Shown: positions 48,257-60,587, counted from the stretch's first letter. The stretch is DNA of 60,908 bases from Polyrhizophydium stewartii (GCA_027604665.1 JADGIZ010000003.1:1-60908), one strand, 5' to 3'. The notes: generated by a model from the letters alone, not told the origin. Numbers and translations are program-made.

Positions 48257-49681
48257 CGAATACAACAAATATCAGGCAGTTCATAGTAAAATCTAATTAT
48301 TCCTCTTATTGTTATTTAAAAGCTCAATCGCTAGAAGAACAACTTGCAATTGCTTCATGTGATTCAAAAGTATCTTATGTTTTAATAGGCCATCTGTAAT
48401 TATGTAAAGATATTCAAATCTCCCTCTCCAGCCACCTTCAGTGGCCCCGACAAACAGTCTAAAATAGTACAACGCCGCAGACGGAGCTTTCGGGTCAGCA
48501 AGCCAATTTCGTTTTAATTTATCAAGATTACTTTTGAGTTTTCATCGCATAGATTGCTTGTTTCAGTTCTATAAATATTTAAAGGTTATATAAGCTCACT
48601 AATTTAATATATGAGTGATAGCCTTACTGAATTTAAGGAGGATTATTGGTTGATTACTAAATTACAAATTAACCTGATATTCTCGCCGAGTTAAAAATGA
48701 TCTGTAGGTAGTTATTAGTTTAGTTAGATTTGCATCAACTAAGCAAAGATCGCATCACATTCGAACCATCCTAGACTTGAACTAATCTAAAAAGACTGAT
48801 TGTTATAATGAAACCACCATAGGTGAAGCCAAAGAGATTGAATGGCTTAGCTATATTATGTTAATGAAACGATCGAAGATCGTGATGATACTAAGTAAAA
48901 TAAATTAGTAGCAGGTATATGTTATAACAATCTTTTTATTGTGCCATGCTAGGGCTAATGCATTGATTGCTTAATTTTGACTTGATCGATTCCATCGATT
49001 TAGATCTACCAATTCTAGCTTAACCCTGTCCTGTAGCTGAAATCTGTGGTGTGAATACGGTTTGAATTTCCTCGGACTGAATTATAAGTGAATTGAGCTA
49101 AAGGAATTGAGAGTAAAACTTGTAAAGAAATATGGCGAAGTACCTAATAGTTGTAGCTGGAGACTGACAACCAGCAATTTCTAATTCTGTCAAACCACCT
49201 TTACGATTATTAGAAGTTCATCCATCTTTAATTGGTTAGGTTAAAGACGAATTGTAATAGGGTGGTACTCATAATAGTTCATACCTGTGTATAACATGAA
49301 GTATGGAAATTAGCCTCCGTAGGATTTGCTTGCCCACAGTATAACCCGTAATTTCTACACCTCTTTATTAGAGTCCTATTGTAGCAATCCTTAAGCGGCT
49401 CCGCGATCTCATCTTTTACATTCCTATTCACTCCTTCTTAAATCTATTTTATGTAACTGGTTTATTCCATATTACACCTCATTATATGGTCAAACCCTAT
49501 TATGATGTTCTCATGGTAATGTACAGAATATATTAATTTATATAATCATAGGTTATGCAGCTTATGTAAATCAGCTTTTTAGATCCGTTTCACTTAATCG
49601 CGAAGCTATCAAAGTCTTTAGGTTATTTTGCTTTTTAATCTTTTTCTCTTATTATTACAAGTTATTCGAGGTTTCGGTAAA

Positions 49682-49718
49682 CCGGAGCGACCGGCTAGGA
49701 GCCGCCTACGTCGCGGCC
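49682..49718 (-). repeat. modular hairpin cluster, short
   Basis: CCGGAGCGACCGGC and GCCTACGTCGCGG enclose TAGGAGCC. The inner hairpin is reduced. Confidence 0.82.
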
Positions 49719-51690
49719 ACGATTGTTATATGGCCCAGGAGATTATGCTTAAATTGAGGTTCGGTTGCACCTCCATCATAAAGAGTTCCTGGAACTCCTG
49801 GTAAATAGCTAGTTGTTCAATTAGTTATTCAGCTATTCTTCATACTATTTCACTTATCTAGCTATTCAAAGCCTATCTTTGATTGGCTTTATACGAAGGC
49901 TAACCTTTTATTGGATCTGTCAAGCTTATCAATCTATTAAGCGGCTACGCGATTTACTATGGTTTTGTTAAGACGGTTATCCTTCTATTATAAGTTCAGC
50001 CTTATTCCATCCTGCTTTCTTCATTGGACTTTCTTTATGGCTTCACCTTATTACATCTGCTCTTTCATTTACAGTCTAATCGAACTACTTCGATGTATAA
50101 CTGTTCATTCATTCGCCTCATTGTCGCAATTAGAATAGTGTCATCACCTAATTATTCTAGTTCTCTAATTGCTCCCCATTCATTCAGTCGGTCTTAATGC
50201 AACCTCCTTCTTTCATTACACATTCAATCGCCATTGTGGCTCTTTGACCTTAGTAATTCTTCAATCTAACCCGTTCTTTTAGATCTCCTTGATTTCTCTA
50301 ATAACTAAGTCACCAATCAGATAACTCGGTACCTTTAGTGTTTTTTATTGTTCGTTATCTTCATTACAGCCGCCTCCTCAAAGGAGGCTGACCGATTGAG
50401 AGAAACGCTTTCATTATATTTGATCGTTTCTCAATCACGCTCAGTCATTATTCAAATCTAATTCCAAGCTTTGCTTTCCATTGATCCTCCTTAATTCCTT
50501 CTCTTACCTCGTTAACAACTGTTGAGGTTCCGGTACCCTCACAATCACCTAGTTGTTCTTTTCTACACTCAAGCGCCGTTTAGGCTACGGCCCAATGCTA
50601 ATATTGTCTCTCTATTTGAATTTCCTTTTTATTCCAATTCCTCTAAAGCGCCTAGCATTGGTCTTTACCCTCCCTCTAAAAATCAATCACTTTTGTGATC
50701 AACAACCGAGCGGGGCCTCATTAAATGAGGCGCGCGTTCCGCGCCGCGAGGGAGGGTGTTTCACTCGCGGTCAACCACCTCCCAGAAATGGGGGGTGGTA
50801 GCTACCCTCACATTCCTTTCAGTCATTCATTACGGGCGCATCACCAACAAGGCTTGCGCTCGAATATATAAACTCTCAAATTGGATGGATTTAATCACCT
50901 TATGATCTAACTAGTCTCTAACTTCAACTTGTATAGATAAAACCAGCCCAATACGCGGTCCTAAGCCCACCTAGGTGGGCTTCAGAGGATCGGACCGCTC
51001 AAGGGAATATTTCTATTAGTCTAAGATCACTAGCTCAAAGAATCTAGCTGACCATCTAAACAAACCGATCTGAGATCGGGTTGCCTGCCTTCGCAGTCAA
51101 TCTACCTCCTTAATAAGATACAATAGATTTAGTTATCACTCTCTAATGAAACCTACAATGAATAGGAAATCAAAAGGAATCATTAGAACAACAATTTGAT
51201 GAGATTAGATCGCGGAGCCGCTTCAGATTACCAACCAAGTATTTCAGACTAAATTAGCTAGGTAATGAATACTGTAATAAATTAAGAGAATATCGCTAGC
51301 GTCAGCTCGCGCCTAGCTAGCCGCTTCTAAATTAGATTGAGTTGGTAAAAGAGGTTTTAAATGGAATATCCTGCATAAAGTCTTCTGACCATCTCATATC
51401 ACAATGGTTCACAAATAAGATGTAGCAAGTAATGCTGAAATTATTAATAGTAGTGTTGCCAATCTTCATAAGGTTATCTGTTATAAATCAAAGTCAATAC
51501 CATATGCAACTAGTAGTTATTCTATTATGAGATATCGTGCCCAAATTCAACAGGAACTTTCTATGGATCTCCACTGATTCTCGGAGCGGCATCCGCCGCG
51601 GATTGCTAGTTGTTTCTTAAATAGGTTAGTCTTTTATCTCTCTTAGACTAGTAATTACAGCTTATTATAGATGATAATCCTCCTTATGTT

Positions 51691-51729
51691 TAGAATCACC
51701 GCTAGGCGGGGATTCGTTTACCCGAATCT
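51691..51729 (+). repeat. 39-bp hairpin pair, copy 1
   Basis: TAGAATCACCGCTAGGCGGG then GATTCGTTTACCCGAATCT is repeated without change 176 bases downstream (51867-51905). The layout belongs to the CCGCG/GCGGG family. Confidence 0.95.
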
Positions 51730-51866
51730 CCGGTTTGGATTGACCCTAATTAATCGCAGATCTTGATAGGTCTTATCCTTTATTGACCTCCCTTAGTTTG
51801 GCCATTCCTTGTTGGTTATATGACAGTAATTTGAATATTTTCAGCAACTCATTTCAAGCTCAAAAT

Positions 51867-51905
51867 TAGAATCACCGCTAGGCGGGGATTCGTTTACCCG
51901 AATCT
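51867..51905 (+). repeat. 39-bp hairpin pair, copy 2
   Basis: This is identical to 51691-51729. The DNA between and outside the two copies is different, so this is not a simple tandem duplication. Confidence 0.95.
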
Positions 51906-52382
51906 AGTAGAATTATAATAATTAATTTTAGTATTTAATCATCATTGATTTGGATGTTATTGGTTCTCTCTTACATCAAAATAGGTCAATATAAAAGCTA
52001 AGAGATAACAGTAATCCAATAGATGAGAGGGAGTCATCAATATTCTAAATGAAGCAATAATTTATATGTTGTTGCCGCTAAATCCGTCAATTGGACAAGT
52101 TTAATAAAGCTTAGAGCCAACCAATCAATAATGAATATAGGTAGATTATAACATTATTTTGGCGGTTCCCTACCCAGAACTTTTATAGCAATTGGTCAAA
52201 TGATTCAATTAAGCAAACTAGGTTTGCCCACCCATCTATCTGGATTGTACAAACTATTCAATAAACCTACAACGCATGATCCAAAGGGAGCTTTTATCAT
52301 TATTTAAAGAAAGCTACGCGGAGCTCGCGCTAGCGACCGCAGCGGAGCTGCTCAGGGTTCTGATGGTAAAACCAGATAGATG

Positions 52383-52485
52383 ACGCAGCGGAGCGGTCGT
52401 GACGTCGCCTCAGAAGCTCTTCTGAGACCCGCCCCTACTAGCGTCCGCGACCGGAGCCTTGTAAAGGCTCCTACGTCGCGGCTCC
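52383..52485 (+). repeat. modular hairpin cluster, two units joined
   Basis: GAGCGGTCGTGACGTCG, CCTCAGAAGCTCTTCTGAG and CCCGCCCCTACTAGCG lead into GCGACCGGAGCC, TTGTAAAGGCTCC and TACGTCGCGGCTCC. The second half is the inverted form of 15253. Confidence 0.88.
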
Positions 52486-52711
52486 AAGAGTTCGATGTCA
52501 GATCAAAATCGATTTTGTTAGATTCACTCAGTTGGTCTTCTAAATAACATCCTGTCGATTGCTTAACTATTTTTAGACTGTCAATTAAGCCGGAATAGGA
52601 TTGCACTTTGAAAATGATAGATTAATGATGAAGCAATGAGAGACAAGATGATTGTAGTACTAGACATGGGAAAGCAATAGATCCATTGTTTGAGGTGTAG
52701 TAATAAATACA

Positions 52712-52757
52712 ATCGTGGAGGTGAACGCACCGCGGGGGCGGGCACGTCCACCTCGAT
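52712..52757 (+). repeat. 46-bp GTGGAGGTG element, identical long copy
   Basis: This matches 32531-32576 at every base while the flanks differ. It sits in AT-rich spacer with no gene nearby. Confidence 0.95.
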
Positions 52758-53609
52758 AATCTAGCAATCATTGGATATACTTGAACCACACCATAAAGTA
52801 CTTACATACTAAGAAATCACCAAGGCAGAAATCGAGCTCATCATAATGAGCTTGTAGAGTTAATAGCGGTTATGCTATAGGTATACTTATTGTGTTCCTA
52901 ATCTTGACCGTGTAGCAGTCCGCTTCGCTGACTGAGCCTATTTAGTTTTTGGGTGTTTACTTCTTTTTAGCTATTTTGCAAATTACCCTAGATTTGCCAT
53001 CTAATCCTCAAATATAAGAAGAAGCAGCTTCGCGATTTAAAGGGTAACCCTAAATTAGATAACAATGATAGCTATGATGATTTTAGAAATGGGACCTAAA
53101 TGATTGATGATAAGTTATATAGGTAAAATATCATTATATTAACCATCTATATCCAGGATCATCTCGTCCTATAAGTTGGCTATGCCGATTGCGCTTTATG
53201 CACAAGTTGCTCGCTCTCGTAATTGCTGTGTTAACCATTGATCTAGTGGCTTTACAGATTAAGATTATAATGAATCAGCAATGGTACTAATTAAAGACCT
53301 TTTTATTCAAATTCATGATCTGCTCTATGTAATTTTCATTTTATTGTTAGCTGTTAATTATTACGTTTAGTATTTAGTGTAATCAAGATATTTATTTATA
53401 CCGTTGCTATTATTGCACTATATACTGGCTCACTAACAGATACTTATTATTGGGGGGATCTTTTTACCACGGATAGGTTATCATAGATATATGTATATTG
53501 GCCTATTAGTTTAGATTATTAATAATTTCCTTATGCCTGGGCCTAGTTGCGATTTAGCGTAATGGACTTAGTCGATGGATTATACACTAATAGAGAATCT
53601 GCATAATAT

Positions 53610-53860
53610 TAATACTCATTGGAGCCACCGGATATTTTAGGTGATAAAAATCGCCCTCAAAAAAATGGGGCCCCGCTTCGCAATGAGTTCCGCATGCAGC
53701 GCGTTTATAGCGTCGCGCGGCTGGTAACAGCGGCCCCCCAGCGGGCGAGGGCGGCGGCCGCTCCGCTCAACCGCTTTCGCGGCCAATCGCCGGCGGTTGA
53801 CCCGCGGGTGTAACCCGCTCCATCCGGCAAATCGAGCCAGCTATGGGCTCGATCGCCTAT
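53610..53860. other. GC island without clear repeat structure
   Basis: About 250 bases of GC-rich DNA: GGGGCCCCGCTTCGCAATGAG, GCGGGCGAGGGCGGCGGCC, AATCGCCGGCGGTTGACCCG. Unlike most GC-rich parts of the window, it is not mainly perfect hairpins and I saw no second copy. A 64-codon frame crosses it by chance. Confidence 0.55.
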
Positions 53861-54779
53861 CCCTATTTAGAATTATCCCGTTAAATTTGACCCGTTATAT
53901 ATTAATCAGTATCCTTCTATTAATGGTCCTCCATTATAAGATCGTTCCAGGTTGGACTTAATAAATCAATAGTAGCTATAGTAATTAATAAATCTATTAA
54001 ATGAACATATTCAATGTAGTAGCTCTATTTGACCCAAATAGGGCCATAATATAAAAGAGAATTAGATAAATAACTTGACGAATATTGTATATTTATGTAA
54101 AAGAGACTCAGCCAATCCTAATTTTAGTTATACACTTTTATTGAACGAGCCATTAATCTATGCTTAAAATTGTATATGAAACCTATATAGTCTGACCTAA
54201 AGGCGTTTATACCAAAATCATTAGCTTGTACTAGGTTGATTCATGAAGAGCTTTAATAGTTATAGGTATGTCATATAAGTATCCCTATCAGGACTGTACC
54301 TTTTATTTAGATTTATTAACATATTATTCACTAAATTTCCAACCTTCCTATTCACCTAATGGAATAATTGGAGCCTATACAGTATTCTCCTAAAGAAGCA
54401 GGCCATATGATTTATTTATAATGAATATCAAGCAACCAGAGGTTGCTCAATTCTATTATTTAAATGGTACATACTTTAATAGGTAATTAATCCCCCCTGG
54501 AGCTGTATTTGGGTCGGGTGCACCCCAGGAGGGGAATTGATTTAATCAAGTAGAAATGAACCTCACGCGGTGTTGAAACTTAGTACTAAATATAGGAGTG
54601 AATGTACTTGTGTCTCGAGGGTCAACAAGCGATAGAACGGTTTTATGTGGACCAACCGGATTAGGGATCTACCAGTTTTCCAATTTGGGTTTTCAAGGTT
54701 ATGGTTCCAGGCTAGCCACACCTAGCGGCTTAAGTGAATCGAACGTTCGGAGAGTGAGATGAAACGTACTAAGACACCG

Positions 54780-56640
54780 GCTTATCCCCATCTAATCTAT
54801 CATACCAACCTCTAATTTTGTAATGTTCTACATATTCCTGAATGATTTCTCATTATTTAACCCTTCTTTTGATTAAGCGTAGTTAGGGGTCTGTAGTATA
54901 TATACTTAGTTTCTTATTTTTGATAAAGGTCAAATACATATGAGATCTACGCATTATATTAGTAGATAGACCTCCCTATAATATCTAACTTCTAAAAATA
55001 GATCCTCTTTATACCCCATCTAAACTATAAAAAAGTCTAAAGGAAAATAAAGATTAGAAAATAAACCTATATGTATAGAACCCCAAGACTAATCCTGTTT
55101 CTAATACTTAAAGAAGCTGTCTAATAGATCTACAAAGCTAAACTAGAAGGAACAATATAGGATATCTACTTTATTAAATAGATTAACGGAGAGGGATAGA
55201 ACCATTAGGAGCTAATTTATATAGGATTGTAATACTAAATATTAAGATAGAACCCCTATACTAAATTCAAATCAACCATATTATAGTCCTAAGTAAAATA
55301 GATTATGTAACCAATATCTAAAGGTACCACACTCTTATATAAAATAGAAACCAACATATTTAATAATTATTATTTGGTTAGGAATTAAAGATATGTCCTC
55401 TAGTCCTTATAATTCTAAGATATTATAATGTTCACTACTTTCAAGAATTAGATAAAATAAGTGTACCATAAAGAAATAACAAAGCCAAGGAGGCAAAGAA
55501 AGAACCTTGATGTGTAAAGATCCTAGAGATTCATTTTATCTTATAGCATACTATAACGTTATATTTCTCTCAATCTAATTGGTTTCTTTCCCAAGGTCAA
55601 TTGACTTTAGCTCCAGAAGAACCTAACTAAAGAAAATAATCGGACGGCGCGTGAGCTCGCGTTCAGCGACGTCCTTACAGATTATTAGAACATCCATCAT
55701 ATAAGGAATCGGTTAACTCATTAAATAATTTATTGGATCCTATACTTAGCTTATAGAGAGAACCAAACCTTTGGTTGTACTAGAAAGATATATTGAGAAA
55801 CCAAACTACTGAAGAAGTATAGAATATTATAATTAGGTATCCCAGATGTGTATTTAGGATCCTTATTCTTCTAGGAGGTTCGGTATCTATACTTTAATAT
55901 ATAGATATTATTAGAATGTACACAACTTTATTTGGTTTAACTGGGTAGATTAATGTAGTGCCTCATTAATAAATAACAAATCAAGTTAGGCCAAGAAAGG
56001 TTCTTTGCTTTATAGATCTACCCCTTTCTCTTCTTTATATATCTCCTCCTTAAATATAATTAATTGGTAGATAAGCTATACCACAATAAGAGATCCTGTA
56101 CTACAAGAACCAAAGATTCTGATCCTTAAAATAGAGGTTAGATTCTGCAATAAATCATAAGATTAATTACCAAAGATAGATATACTTTAAAAGGACGCTT
56201 AAGTATAGATTATTAGAGAACTTCCACGAAAGATATAAGAAGATACGAGGATCCAAACAGATAGAAGTAAGAGGACCTATAAACTTATGCTAATCAATTT
56301 TCTCTTTTATTTCCAATATTTTAGTAATCCAATGTTCAAATCGTATTGAATCTCATTTTCCTTTAATCAATTACAGTAATCAAAATAACTTTAGTTACTC
56401 AAAAGATTATTTCTAAATTAATCGATTAGATGACCCAGAGAAACCTATAATTATTATTGATCCTATCTTTTTTACAGTGGATCTGAAATCTATAATTCTC
56501 ACCAAGCCTCCTTTTATCAGTAGATAGTCTATAGAGCGTGACTGCGAAAAGATCGTCAAAAGATCTTTGGTAATTGAAACTATTGATCAACAACTATTTA
56601 GTTGCTACCCTGTCTTTAGGTAAACCCCCTCAAAACACGG
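54780..56640. other. very AT-rich, repeat-poor tract B
   Basis: Same texture as 31.55-34.56 kb, with a single GC hairpin (55640-55678). No frame longer than about 50 codons is credible. The two tracts may descend from one sequence, but I could not find a long shared stretch by eye. Confidence 0.55.
55640..55678 (+). repeat. TCGGACGGCGCG element, identical copy
   Basis: This is base-for-base equal to 38921-38959. It sits alone in an otherwise repeat-poor AT-rich tract. Confidence 0.93.
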
Positions 56641-56721
56641 TTAGGGCCCTTGACGCGCAGCTCGCGCAGGCTAGGGCCCCAATCTAGTGTAAATAGATGC
56701 TAATATACTAATAGAATTTGA

Positions 56722-56841
56722 AGCGGCTGGCCGTGACATCGCCGATGAAGCATGAAATCGGCCCGGTGCTTAAGCACCGGGGGGCCCCCCCGGATCTGAA
56801 GGATCCGGGCCTCATAAGAGCTTATGAGGCAACGTCGCTAG
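56722..56841 (+). repeat. modular hairpin cluster, GATCCGG type
   Basis: GCGGCTGGCCGTGACATCGCC opens. Inside stand CCCGGTGCTTAAGCACCGGG, CCCGGATCTGAAGGATCCGGG and CCTCATAAGAGCTTATGAGG. GCAACGTCGC closes. The last hairpin is the CTCAGAAG type with paired changes on both arms. Confidence 0.88.
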
Positions 56842-57163
56842 CGATTTGTAATTATTCATTGTCAGCTAACAGGGACCCCATCGATCATAGATCGATTAAC
56901 TATTTGAGGAGAGAAATACAATTAATAGTCAGCTAAATTGATGAGGATCACTTTCTGAATTAGTTGGTTTTGTGTTGCTACATTTGACAGCAGATCGTGT
57001 TTAGATCAGAAATAAGTTCTACTCCAGATAAATAAAAAGTTGGTAGATTATACAATATTTCTATCTCAAAGACTTCTAATAAAACCTAACTATACAGTAT
57101 AATTACAGAGATCAATCCTTTAGATACACCGCGGAGCAGCGCAGCGGCGGCCGCGATCAGGTT

Positions 57164-57214
57164 CCCACCCGGTGCTTCAAGCACCGCCCCCCTCAATGGG
57201 GGCGGGGCCGATTC
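57164..57214 (+). repeat. triple-hairpin element, partial copy 3
   Basis: This carries the second and third hairpins of the 80-bp unit (GGTGCTTCAAGCACC and CCCCCCTCAATGGGGG) without the first. It is joined to a different GC-rich stretch on its left. Confidence 0.9.
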
Positions 57215-57522
57215 GAGGGTAAAGTCCAGAAGGAGGTGAAGAAGAAAGAATATAATAGAAATAACCAAATTGCACAATCTTCGATTGTTTTAACTTATCT
57301 TTTACTACACCCAGTCTAATTATAGAGAGAATACTTTAGGTTTTATCTAAGATTTCTTTTTATCTCTACTTATTATTAGAAAGATAGGTTCTACCTCTAT
57401 ACACCTCTTTTATTTGGGTATAAATAGAGTTAAGGATATTTAGATGGAGGATACAAGATATAGTAAAATCTATCTCATATAATAGATCTAAAGTAACTTC
57501 TTTAATAAAGGATTCTAAGAGG

Positions 57523-57567
57523 GTCGGCCCCATGGGGGGGCGACCCCCCGCCTACGCGGTGGGTCTA
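57523..57567 (+). repeat. GGCGACCCCCCGCC element, CCATGG variant
   Basis: GTCGGCCCCATGGGGGGGCG leads into ACCCCCCGCCTACGCGGT. It combines the left hairpin of the 9995 element with the right half of the 12026 element. Confidence 0.85.
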
Positions 57568-57617
57568 TTTTCTAAGAAGGAGGACAATTATACAAGATAA
57601 CCTAATTAATAGAGATA

Positions 57618-57645
57618 ATCGTGGAGGTGAACGCACCACCTCGAT
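57618..57645 (+). repeat. GTGGAGGTG element, short form without core
   Basis: ATCGTGGAGGTGAACGCACC is followed directly by ACCTCGAT. Relative to 32531-32576, exactly the 18-base GC core is absent. It reads as either an unoccupied version of the element or a clean internal deletion. Confidence 0.9.
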
Positions 57646-58304
57646 GAAAGCTTGAAATTAAATTAATAATATTTGTATGAAGCCTACAAGCTAATCCCGA
57701 TTATGGACTCTACTGATTCTTTATTTATTTATTCTTAATTATCGATTAATTACTAAAGTCAATCTCTTAGAGATTCTAAATGAATTAGTCCAATGATTCT
57801 AGTATAATATACAATCTATTCTGATTAAACAATGGTGGATTTACTCTTGGTACTATTGAGGATTACATCAATTAACTAGTCTAATCATAATAAAAAATAG
57901 ATTAGATAACTTAGCTATGGGATAAACAGCAATTACTATTGACTAGCTTGTGGAGCATATAATTAAACCAATAGTCTAAACGATCCACCGCCCCATTATA
58001 AAGAGAGCTAAATCATATATAGTTAAGTATTTAATTGGAAGAACCTCTGATTTTATTAGCCTGATTAATATAGGACTCGTTTATTGTTGTAAGAGATGCC
58101 TTCTCTATTTCAGTGCTATCGGGCCATCTCCATTAACTAGTAGATCGTTTAAGGCGAATTGCCTGATTACTTAATTATTATAACCTTTTGATGGTTTTTT
58201 ATCTGTAAAATCTTAACTAAAAGCGACTGATAGTCGCCTAGCCGCTCTTTGAGCGTTCATTCTCACCTCATCGGGGCGGGCCCGATAATACGTTTCGGCT
58301 CATT

Positions 58305-58332
58305 GGAGCGACCGATCTTCGATCGACGTCGC
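58305..58332 (-). repeat. modular hairpin cluster, minimal GATCTTCGATC form
   Basis: GGAGCGACC, then GATCTTCGATC, then GACGTCGC. The whole unit is 28 bases and shows the outer frame with the smallest inner hairpin. Confidence 0.88.
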
Positions 58333-58948
58333 TAGCGATCAAAATAAACTATTATGTATCTCTTCTCAAAGACAACATCATTGCAAATAAATGGTTATTT
58401 CTAAGCTCTTTTATTCAAGGTGCTGAATTATTATGAATATAATCAGAAGTCTAACTAACTTAGAAATGGGGACTATGCAACTTAATACGGAGGTGTAATG
58501 CCACTCTAGCTTAACCTCAAATTGATCGAAAATCCCTTGCCATCTAGATTGAAAGGAATTGCAATTACATTTACGAGATCAAGACAGATGATCAAACATA
58601 AAAGTATCCAGATAAGACTAGTAAATAAATCACTATTACGAATAAATTCAGTAACGGTTAGATCGATCTCTAGTACTCGAAACAGGGGTAGGTTATTTCA
58701 TCCCGAGCATCTCAAATCTAGAAAGAAACCCTTTAAATTGATGCATATCTATTCAGACTAAACCTTATATAGAACAGTTCCTTTTAATGGAGCACTAGGA
58801 CTGAAGATCTTGCGAAATATATAAAGATACTTTAGGTTAGGGTTGGTCCTTGAACAATAGTATATAGTTAGTAAGTCAATGAAACAGTATCTAGCACCAT
58901 ATAGGAAATATAAAGAGAATTCCTCCTTGGTCTAATTCACCCATCCCG

Positions 58949-59511
58949 CGGATGGTTTTGAGTAAGCCCTCGTTGACGATTAACTATTGGAAGATATCGC
59001 TATAGTTATAGGTGCAAGCGTATGCAAAACATTCCAATTGCGACATATATTCAAATTCGTGTTACGATCGCGGCCGCCTATTCGACACCAATTCCCGCTA
59101 TTCGCTGACACAATCCTTTCCCCATACTGCTATCCTTAGATTCACTTCTTATTACTATTGCTAGCTGATAGATATCAATTGAAATAACTATTAGGATTTA
59201 TGGCTACTCAAATGAGATAGGATGTCAAAAGTAATCTTGGTAACCATTGCTATCATGCATAGTTTTAAGCGACTGCGTGATTAATATCATTAGAATATCT
59301 GGTAACCTGATTAAAATATTCCAAGTTACCCAATCAATATTTAGACCTAATACGCTATAAGTATTCTTATTTGTTAGGTACCTACTGTACTTTACATTTA
59401 ATGGTATTCTTATCATTTACTGAAGACCTGTTACTTTATCGGTGTAGACTATCTAGGAATACTTAATGAATCCTTACATTAGGCCTTACCATTGTTCTTA
59501 ATGGATTCCCC
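58949..59511 (+). repeat. 563-bp tandem duplication, copy 1
   Basis: This is identical base for base to 59512-60074. The unit starts CGGATGGTTTTGAGTAAGCC and ends in TTAATGGATTCCCC. It includes a NotI-like GCGGCCGC core, a GATCGCGGCCGCC stretch and an AAGCGACTGCGTGATT element. A 63-codon minus-strand frame occurs in both copies, but it is short and unrecognised. Confidence 0.98.
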
Positions 59512-60074
59512 CGGATGGTTTTGAGTAAGCCCTCGTTGACGATTAACTATTGGAAGATATCGCTATAGTTATAGGTGCAAGCGTATGCAAAACATTCCAA
59601 TTGCGACATATATTCAAATTCGTGTTACGATCGCGGCCGCCTATTCGACACCAATTCCCGCTATTCGCTGACACAATCCTTTCCCCATACTGCTATCCTT
59701 AGATTCACTTCTTATTACTATTGCTAGCTGATAGATATCAATTGAAATAACTATTAGGATTTATGGCTACTCAAATGAGATAGGATGTCAAAAGTAATCT
59801 TGGTAACCATTGCTATCATGCATAGTTTTAAGCGACTGCGTGATTAATATCATTAGAATATCTGGTAACCTGATTAAAATATTCCAAGTTACCCAATCAA
59901 TATTTAGACCTAATACGCTATAAGTATTCTTATTTGTTAGGTACCTACTGTACTTTACATTTAATGGTATTCTTATCATTTACTGAAGACCTGTTACTTT
60001 ATCGGTGTAGACTATCTAGGAATACTTAATGAATCCTTACATTAGGCCTTACCATTGTTCTTAATGGATTCCCC
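59512..60074 (+). repeat. 563-bp tandem duplication, copy 2
   Basis: This is a perfect head-to-tail copy of 58949-59511. Both junctions fall in a CCCCCGG run. Right after copy 2 the sequence runs into a hairpin, CCCGGTGCTTAAGCACCGGG, so the duplication ends inside or beside a repeat element. Confidence 0.98.
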
Positions 60075-60087
60075 CGGTGCTTAAGCA

Positions 60088-60540
60088 CCGGGCCGGTTAT
60101 TAAAAAACCGATGGATCACCCTCGCGACCAGCCAATATAGTCTAGACTTGCAACTGATAGTATTGTGTATATTCCTTCGAAACTAGTTAATAAGGCCTTT
60201 AAGGCCTGACTAATGCAGAACCAAGAATAATTAGTCCTGATGAAAGACCACCTGATCTGAAGTATTTAAGACCAGCTAATGTAGCGGATTATGAAGATCT
60301 AGAAAGAGCGGCAATAGAGCCACCTTCGGTGGCTCCAATATCTCTAGCTTGGAATTTAGATTATTCTCTTATTATTAAGGTCGATCCATTGGATCGAGAA
60401 GATAGAATCTAAATAATATCTAATAGACCACAGAAGAAAACCGCCAGAGATCTCCTAAATGAATGAGTCTAGGTTCCTCTATGATGGCGATAGTAAGCTA
60501 TTGTACTTAATAATAACAACAACTGTAAGTTGTGAAACTA
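60088..60540. other. gene-free spacer at window end
   Basis: Short palindromes such as GAGCCACCTTCGGTGGCTC, AAGGCCTTTAAGGCCT and CGATCCATTGGATCG follow the 563-bp duplication. No gene is seen up to the window end. Confidence 0.6.
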
Positions 60541-60587
60541 CAAATCGGCCCGGAGGGGCGATTAGCGCGACGACGTCGCGCCAATCT
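60541..60587 (+). repeat. CGGCCCGGAGGGGCG element, copy 2
   Basis: This is the same unit as 27413-27458, but the hairpin centre is CGACGACGTCG instead of CGACTAGTCG. The arms stay complementary while the tip changed. Confidence 0.93.

Larger units (their letters stand above)
44993..52382. other. gene-free spacer
   Basis: Repeat-rich AT spacer. A GC-rich patch at about 50700-50800 (GGGGCCTCATTAAATGAGGC, ACCACCTCCCAGAAATGGGG) is made of hairpins and creates an 82-codon frame that I do not support. Nothing else stands out. Confidence 0.6.

Noticed and set aside
50553..50801. 82-codon frame
   Set aside because: Its end is made of hairpin repeats (AATGAGGCGCGCG, GAAATGGGGGG), and the rest shows no conserved wording.
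54600..54765. 57-codon open run after a GTG near 54.6 kb, with GGATTAGGGATCTACCAG resembling an SSU rRNA word
   Set aside because: No other rRNA signature lies near, and the run is too short to be called a gene.
59225..59979. Identical 63-codon minus-strand frames in both 563-bp copies
   Set aside because: The frame is duplicated only because the DNA is; it is short, has no motif and includes a dispersed repeat word.
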